Source: an uncultured Oscillospiraceae bacterium
Lineage (GTDB): Bacteria; Bacillota; Clostridia; Oscillospirales; Oscillospiraceae
Assembly: GCA_934561515.1 (NCBI GenBank)
Contig: CAKTGM010000018.1
Coordinates: 1 to 35,713, forward strand
Length of the DNA stretch: 35,713 bases
Reading direction: 5' to 3'
The notes under the pieces are model-generated. The model searched no databases, was not told the origin of the DNA, and was given only the letters and a program-made list of their open reading frames with translations. A program made the translations under genes and the position numbers. Below, one piece after another: positions 31,332-35,713 of this stretch (within the stretch, counting starts at the first letter, position 1; each line of letters opens with the position of its first letter).

Positions 31332-32252
31332 TCAGAAGCAGCAAGGTGTTTCCTTGTCGATGGTAATGTGGTGTCCGCTGTAGTTGCCGGGAATCTTGCT
31401 AACCTGATACTTGGCAGCAGCCAGAACTTTGGAGAAATTGATGCCGGTTTCGTATCCGGACTCATTCAGCATCCAGACGGTATCTTCGGTGGAAAGGTTA
31501 CCGGAAGCACCGGGGGCGAAGGGACAGCCTCCCAAACCTGCCAGAGCAGTCTGAACGTCAGTCACACCGCACTCAATGGCCGCCATGGCATTGACCATGC
31601 CCAAGCCGCGAGTATCATGCAGATGAACCTGAATATGCACATCCGGATATGCTTCCTGACTGGCCCGAATTACTTTCTTCACCTGCTCAGGATCGGCAAC
31701 ACCGATGGTATCGCAGTAATTGACTGTTTTCATACCAGCCTCCTTATACGGCCGCAGAAACTCCATGATGGCATCAGGATCCTGATACTTGCCGCCTTTG
31801 CCCTCAAAGGGGCAACCAAAGGTTGTGGCAAGATCCAGTACACACTCCATGTCGGGATAGGCCTCCACCATCTCACGGTACGCATTTAGGGATTCTTCGT
31901 GGGTGCGGTTGATGTTGGCTTTGTTATGGCTGGCACTGTAGGAGACTACATTGCAGACTTTTTTCACGCCAAGATTATGGGCGTTGGTAGCGCCGCGCAT
32001 GTTGGGAACCAGCACCATCAGGTCCAGATCAGGATACTTGCTGAGGACATACTCAGAGACTTCAGCGGCGTCAGCCAGTTGGGGAATGGCCTTAGGGCTG
32101 ACAAAAGAGGTATACTCGATATGCTTGACACCGGCATCTACCAGCAGGTCGATCATCTCTTTTTTCAGTTCTGTGGGGATAAAATCGCCCTTGACGCTCT
32201 GGAAACCGTCCCGAGGACCAACTTCAATGATATTGATTTGCTTCTTCTCCAT
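31332..32252 (-). CDS. HMG-CoA-lyase-family acyl-CoA lyase
   Basis: 306 residues with a DRE-TIM barrel: EVGPRDGFQ near the N-terminus, VHLHDTRGLG with metal histidines, and GLGGCPFAPGASGN, the family signature with its active-site Cys. It cleaves a 3-hydroxy-3-methyl acyl-CoA: HMG-CoA to acetyl-CoA and acetoacetate, or citramalyl-CoA to acetyl-CoA and pyruvate. ATG 32252 follows GGAGG by 8 bases; an in-frame TTG and ATG upstream overlap the ribosome site. It is downstream of a family III CoA transferase by 21 bases, which would make the CoA ester. Codon use is more A/T-ending than in the left part of the window. Confidence 0.88.
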   Translation of the reverse strand: MEKKQINIIEVGPRDGFQSVKGDFIPTELKKEMIDLLVDAGVKHIEYTSFVSPKAIPQLADAAEVSEYVLSKYPDLDLMVLVPNMRGATNAHNLGVKKVCNVVSYSASHNKANINRTHEESLNAYREMVEAYPDMECVLDLATTFGCPFEGKGGKYQDPDAIMEFLRPYKEAGMKTVNYCDTIGVADPEQVKKVIRASQEAYPDVHIQVHLHDTRGLGMVNAMAAIECGVTDVQTALAGLGGCPFAPGASGNLSTEDTVWMLNESGYETGINFSKVLAAAKYQVSKIPGNYSGHHITIDKETPCCF

Positions 32253-32273
32253 GATCATATCCTCCAAAATTCC

Positions 32274-33464
32274 TTAAATGACGCCCTTTTCTTTCAGTTC
32301 TGCCAGCTTGCTCTCATCCAGACCCAGCAGACCGCTGTAAACCTTGACATTGTCCTCGCCCAGTAGGGGTGCGGGTTTCCGGGGCTGGTCATCCGTCCGG
32401 GTCAAGTGTTGCGGGATTGCGGTGATTTTCAGCTTACCGATACCCGGCTGATCGATCTCCGGGAACATAGCGCGGGCTCCGGCGATTTGAGGATCCACCA
32501 CCAGACGGTCAATGGTATTCACCGGGCAGGCGGGGCAGCCGGCGTCATTGAGTAGTTTATCCACTTCGTCGATGGTGTGCTGCTGCGTCCAGACGGCAAT
32601 TTCCTCCCGCATGGCATCGTGGTTGGCTACACGATCCTTGACCTCCAAGAAGCGGGGATCCGTCTTCAGTTCGGGACGGCCCATCACGTCGCACAGGATG
32701 CCGTAGAGCTTGTTGTTTCCTGCGGCGATGACCACATCGCCATCTTTAGCAGGGAAGGTATCATACGGATAAGTGGATTCGTACCGGTTGCCAATCCGCT
32801 GGGGGATTCGGCCGGTGGACTGATAGATCATGGTAATGTTCTCCATGGCAGCCGCCACAGAGTCCACCAGAGCCACATCCACCTTTTCGCCCAAGCCGGT
32901 GCGTTGCTTATTTACCAGAGCTGCCAGCACACCAACCGTCATATTCAGAGCGCCCAGCACATCACCCAAAGGGGTGCCGGAACGGGTAGCAGGGCTGTTC
33001 GGCCAGCCGCTGGTACTCATCAGGCCGCCCATGGCCTGACCGACAATATCATAACCTGCTCGCTTGCTCAACGGACCTGTGTGGCCAAATCCAGATACAG
33101 CACCGTAGATAATGCCAGGGTTAACTTCTTTTAGTACGTCATATCCCAACCCCAACTTTTCCATAGTGCCAGGGCGGTAGTTCTCCAACACCACGTCTGC
33201 TTTCTTCACCAGTTCTTTAAATATCTCTTTGCCTTCTGGCTCTTTCAGATTCAGGGTCACACCAATCTTGCTGCGGTTGAAGTTGGCGTAGTAGACGCTG
33301 TTGCCGTTAATAAAGGGACCCATCTTACGGGTATCGTCTCCCCCTTTTGGATTCTCAATCTTAATGACCGTAGCGCCCAAGTCGCCCAGCATTGCTGCAG
33401 CATACGGGCACGCCAGCACCCGTCCAAGGTCCAGTACCACAACGCCATCCAATAAGCCTGCCAT
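32274..33464 (-). CDS. Family III CoA transferase (CaiB/BaiF)
   Basis: 396 residues. It begins LDGVVVLDLGRVLACPYAAAMLGDLGATVIKIE (two joined segments), the classical CaiB/BaiF N-terminus, and has SGTPLGDVLGA with the catalytic Asp that forms the acyl anhydride. Such enzymes move CoA between carboxylic acids (formyl-CoA:oxalate, succinyl-CoA:citramalate and others). ATG 33464 follows AGGAGG by 9 bases. With the lyase it forms a two-gene operon under a sigma-70-type promoter, divergent from the regulator. Confidence 0.92.
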   Translation of the reverse strand: MAGLLDGVVVLDLGRVLACPYAAAMLGDLGATVIKIENPKGGDDTRKMGPFINGNSVYYANFNRSKIGVTLNLKEPEGKEIFKELVKKADVVLENYRPGTMEKLGLGYDVLKEVNPGIIYGAVSGFGHTGPLSKRAGYDIVGQAMGGLMSTSGWPNSPATRSGTPLGDVLGALNMTVGVLAALVNKQRTGLGEKVDVALVDSVAAAMENITMIYQSTGRIPQRIGNRYESTYPYDTFPAKDGDVVIAAGNNKLYGILCDVMGRPELKTDPRFLEVKDRVANHDAMREEIAVWTQQHTIDEVDKLLNDAGCPACPVNTIDRLVVDPQIAGARAMFPEIDQPGIGKLKITAIPQHLTRTDDQPRKPAPLLGEDNVKVYSGLLGLDESKLAELKEKGVI

Positions 33465-33530
33465 TAAAACACAACCTCCTGTAGAAAATATCAAAAATGG
33501 TTTCCAAATCTATTTGCTGTTTGTGAAATC

Positions 33531-33559
33531 ATTTTATATTTCTGGCTTGGATCGGTCAA
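33531..33559 (-). promoter_or_regulatory. Sigma-70-type promoter of the CoA transferase-lyase operon
   Basis: TTGACC (33559-33554), 17 bases, TAAAAT (33536-33531) on the minus strand. I found no GG-N10-GC (-24/-12) element in 33465-33579. Confidence 0.7.
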
Positions 33560-33585
33560 TTGTTTGGTGAAAGTGGAAAATGTTG

Positions 33586-33614
33586 TTCACTTTTGTTTCG
33601 CTTTATGATATATT
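33586..33614 (+). promoter_or_regulatory. Probable promoter of the regulator gene
   Basis: TTCACT (33586-33591), 17 bases, TATATT (33609-33614) with an extended TG one base upstream. The in-frame ATG at 33580 is thus upstream of the transcript. Confidence 0.55.
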
Positions 33615-33678
33615 AACGGCGGTGAAACATATTGCCCCTTTATCAGATCTATTTTTTCGCGGTATGGAGGAACGGGAT

Positions 33679-35568
33679 TTGGGAAACAGTTACAAAATTT
33701 GCTTTCTTGGCTATAAAAAGCTGGGAGAAATGGCTCAGCAGGTCATTGAGCACCTTAACTATTCTGATACAACGATTATTCTGAAAGAATGTGCAATTGA
33801 TACTCTGGCGCAGGCGGTTAATGAAGGACTCAGCGAAGGCTGCCAAGTGTTTGTGGCAGGTTCCGCCAATGCAGAGGAATTTAAACGGCGGTTTTATGAG
33901 CATCTGATCGAATTGCATGTGGATATGTCCGACTATCTGTTCAGCTTGCAGCGCGCGAAAGATCAAGGCGCAGAGCGGATTGCTATTACCGTGCACCGCA
34001 AAAGTCGACGGGTGGATTTTGACGTACTTCAACAACTCACCGGTATCCCTATTCAGCCTATCTACTATGAAAGCGAGACCGAGTTGGAATACAACTTGTC
34101 TCATGCGGATTGCGACTGTGTGATCGGCGCCTCTTTGACAGACGAGGTCGCTGGCCGTCTCGGCATCAAGAGTATTCTGATCTATGAAGGTGAATATACC
34201 ATCCGGTCCAGTATTGACCGGGCCAGAAACCTGGCGGCTGAATTGCAGTCAGCTTCCCGGAAAGAGGCTGTCACCAGCGCCATTATCCGTAATACGCCGG
34301 CTGGCATCATCGTTACCGATGAAAATGGCCGAATTACCATTTTCAACAACCAAGCTAAAAAATTGACCGGGCTTCAGGATCAAAAGCTCCGGGGGCAGTT
34401 CTTGTCTGATGTGATCCCGGCACTCTCCTATGCGGCATTCTATAAAAAAGGGCAGAGTCAGTTAGACCATAAGCATCTGTTTGATGGCGCCATGGTCCGC
34501 TGCATACAGACCCGGCTTTTACAGGGTGACCAGCAGATTGGTATGCTGACGACGCTTCAGGCAGATAATAGCCGCCGAAAAAAAACGGACAATACACGGG
34601 AATTTTCTGCCAAGCATCACTGGAAGGACATCATTGGTACTTCCGGTGCTGTTAAGCGAATTCAGGCTGAGGGGAAAAATTTGGCCGAACTGGAGGATCC
34701 GATAGCCTTGATCGGAGAGGGTGGTACCGGCAAGGGCTTTTTTGCGCAGTGCATTCATAACAGTTCCCCGCGCGCTGGCGAACCATATATCACGATCAAT
34801 GCAGCTACCATTGCCGCCCAGGATGCCGCACGAGTCCTTTTTGGCAGTGACAATGATGGAAAACCTCATATGGGTCTTCTGGAACTTGCAGGCAGCGGAA
34901 CAGTGGTACTACGAGGCCTTGGCGAGGCATCAGAGGCTTTTCTTTCCTGCCTACAGCAGGTAATGATGCACCATTCATTTTTTAATGTGGGTGGAGTGAC
35001 TGCAATTCCATTTAACGCTCGGCTTCTGACCTTGGTCACACCGGAGGAAACTACTAAGATTCCTCGAGCATTGTGGGAGAGATTATCTGTGTTTTCTTTG
35101 AACATTCCGTCCCTGCGGGAGCGGCAGGAAGATATAATGTCCTTGTTCCGCTTTTTCCTGTTGAGGGAGACATCCCTGACATCCCCCCAAAATCAAAGGG
35201 ATTTGGAGGAAATTTTACGCTTTTACTCCTGGCCGGCAAATCTCGTTTCACTTGCTACGGTCTGCAAACGATATATGTACTATTATCAGCAGGCAATGAA
35301 TCCGTCCCCCAGCGCCAGACAGCAGATTTTAATTCACGCGATTGGCGAGGATGCCCTGCTCCAAGATATTTATCAGCGGTACCCCGCTCTGAAGGATGCG
35401 ACTAACAGTCCACCGGAAGATGTGCTCCAAGGAGTGGCGGTCATGAAACGAATCCTGAAGTATAACAACAGTACCGTAGCGGACAAGTTGGGACTTGGAC
35501 GCACAACATTGTGGCGCATGCAGAAAAACGCCGGCATCAGTGAAACGTCCGGAGAAAAGACCCCATAA
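33679..35568 (+). CDS. PrpR_N-PAS-AAA+-Fis HTH regulator with degenerate sigma-54 activation domain
   Basis: 629 residues from TTG 33679 (GGAGG at 33666-33670, 8 bases ahead); ATG 33664 has no ribosome site and is the alternative. Numbered from the TTG: PrpR_N-type sensor domain about 5-185, PAS domain about 200-290 (PAGIIVTDENGRITIFN), AAA+ domain about 315-490, Fis-type helix-turn-helix at the end (VADKLGLGRTTLWRMQKN). Walker A is GEGGTGKG at 346-353. The GAFTGA loop expected near 390-398 is absent (FGSDNDGKPHMG instead), and Walker B is TVVLRGLGE where TLFLDEIGE is usual. It can therefore hardly remodel sigma-54 polymerase and probably acts as an ordinary ligand-responsive regulator of the divergent operon. 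Confidence 0.87.
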   Translation: MGNSYKICFLGYKKLGEMAQQVIEHLNYSDTTIILKECAIDTLAQAVNEGLSEGCQVFVAGSANAEEFKRRFYEHLIELHVDMSDYLFSLQRAKDQGAERIAITVHRKSRRVDFDVLQQLTGIPIQPIYYESETELEYNLSHADCDCVIGASLTDEVAGRLGIKSILIYEGEYTIRSSIDRARNLAAELQSASRKEAVTSAIIRNTPAGIIVTDENGRITIFNNQAKKLTGLQDQKLRGQFLSDVIPALSYAAFYKKGQSQLDHKHLFDGAMVRCIQTRLLQGDQQIGMLTTLQADNSRRKKTDNTREFSAKHHWKDIIGTSGAVKRIQAEGKNLAELEDPIALIGEGGTGKGFFAQCIHNSSPRAGEPYITINAATIAAQDAARVLFGSDNDGKPHMGLLELAGSGTVVLRGLGEASEAFLSCLQQVMMHHSFFNVGGVTAIPFNARLLTLVTPEETTKIPRALWERLSVFSLNIPSLRERQEDIMSLFRFFLLRETSLTSPQNQRDLEEILRFYSWPANLVSLATVCKRYMYYYQQAMNPSPSARQQILIHAIGEDALLQDIYQRYPALKDATNSPPEDVLQGVAVMKRILKYNNSTVADKLGLGRTTLWRMQKNAGISETSGEKTP

Positions 35569-35617
35569 GCGAGAAGAGAGACACGCCGTCAGGCGTGTCT
35601 CTCTTCTCGCTTTTTTA
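35568..35617. terminator. 20-bp-stem terminator between convergent genes
   Basis: Arms 35568-35587 and 35592-35611 are perfect with a GTCA loop, followed by a run of T on the plus side. It serves the regulator and, from the other side, the malic enzyme gene. Confidence 0.93.
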
Positions 35618-35713
35618 GAGCCGGGCCACGCCGGAATCATAGGCGGCCTGCTTGACAGCGCTGGCCACAGCATCCTTCACCCGAGGGTCAAAGGCTGCAG
35701 GGATGATGTAATC
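35615..35713 (-). CDS. NAD(P)-dependent malic enzyme, C-terminal end (partial)
   Basis: Only the last 32 codons are inside the window; the gene continues beyond the right edge. The translated end reads DYIIPAAFDPRV then KDAVASAVKQAAYDSGVARL, which matches the conserved C-terminus of bacterial malic enzymes (YIIPxPFDPRV followed by an alanine-rich helix and GVA). The enzyme converts malate to pyruvate and CO2. It converges on the regulator gene and overlaps the terminator. Confidence 0.75.
   Translation of the reverse strand, partial: DYIIPAAFDPRVKDAVASAVKQAAYDSGVARL

Noticed and set aside
30429..31383. Plus-strand frames of 156-293 codons in the gene-poor segment
   Set aside because: They run through hairpins and repeats, have Ser/Arg/Thr-rich composition and no convincing ribosome site. 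Part overlaps the end of the lyase gene on the other strand.
33465..33579. A sigma-54 (-24/-12) promoter for the CoA transferase operon, expected from the regulator type
   Set aside because: No TGGC-N-TTGC or GG-N10-GC arrangement is seen; a good -35/-10 pair explains the start.
29072..35713. A second copy of the tRNA-Arg 3' end that would be the right attachment site
   Set aside because: No repeat of the T-arm and acceptor sequence was found to the right within the window.
1..35713. CRISPR arrays, insertion sequences, complete phage modules
   Set aside because: No regularly spaced identical repeats with unique spacers, no transposase and no structural phage genes are visible.

Overview
The window looks like chromosome from a GC-rich member of the Clostridia, most likely Oscillospiraceae/Ruminococcaceae. 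The grounds are the gene families: AsnA-type asparagine synthetase, EpsC-type serine acetyltransferase, a DUF5693-CsaB pair, a CD1871A CXXC mini-protein with its polyferredoxin and TlpA partners, a 49-residue L33, and a classical Firmicutes L10 leader. Sigma-A promoters and long intrinsic terminators are also plentiful. Taxonomy is inferred from these families only.

Layout. 1-300: promoter and leader, probably of a leftward rRNA operon outside the window. 305-2908 (-): CbbQ/NorQ-type MoxR ATPase and its von Willebrand A partner. 3085-5716 (+): PAP2 phosphatase, then a membrane redox cassette (CXXC mini-protein, polyferredoxin, TlpA lipoprotein). 5855-10505 (-): SulP transporter, MarR-DegV operon behind a very clear promoter and operator, and an NSS transporter. 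10732-14097 (-): rpmG-secE-nusG-rplK-rplA and rplJ-rplL with its own promoter and attenuating leader. 14464-14883 (+): ruvX/yqgF. 14955-23851 (-): one tightly packed six-gene unit, namely MTA/5'-deoxyadenosine deaminase, MtnA-like isomerase, class II aldolase, DUF5693, a CsaB-MurJ fusion and a threonine-aldolase-like enzyme. 24067-25074 (+): asnA. 25307-28824 (-): GNAT and cysE/epsC, then a second MoxR-VWA pair.

At 28996 lies a tRNA-Arg(ACG), followed by a tyrosine integrase facing it (29190-30341), about 1 kb without convincing genes but with repeats and strong hairpins, and then genes with visibly more A/T-ending codons than the left part: HMG-CoA-lyase-like lyase, family III CoA transferase, a divergent PrpR/sigma-54-type regulator, and the end of a malic enzyme at the right edge. 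This looks like a genomic island or the scar of one. The CoA transferase and lyase fit activation and cleavage of a hydroxylated branched acid such as citramalate or hydroxymethylglutarate.

Most worth following: the CsaB-MurJ single-frame fusion with an internal start; the regulator whose AAA+ domain has lost GAFTGA and Walker B acids while its target operon carries an ordinary sigma-70-type promoter; the deaminase-isomerase-aldolase set that suggests a deaminating 5'-deoxynucleoside salvage route; and the three-gene redox cassette with a mini-protein in front.
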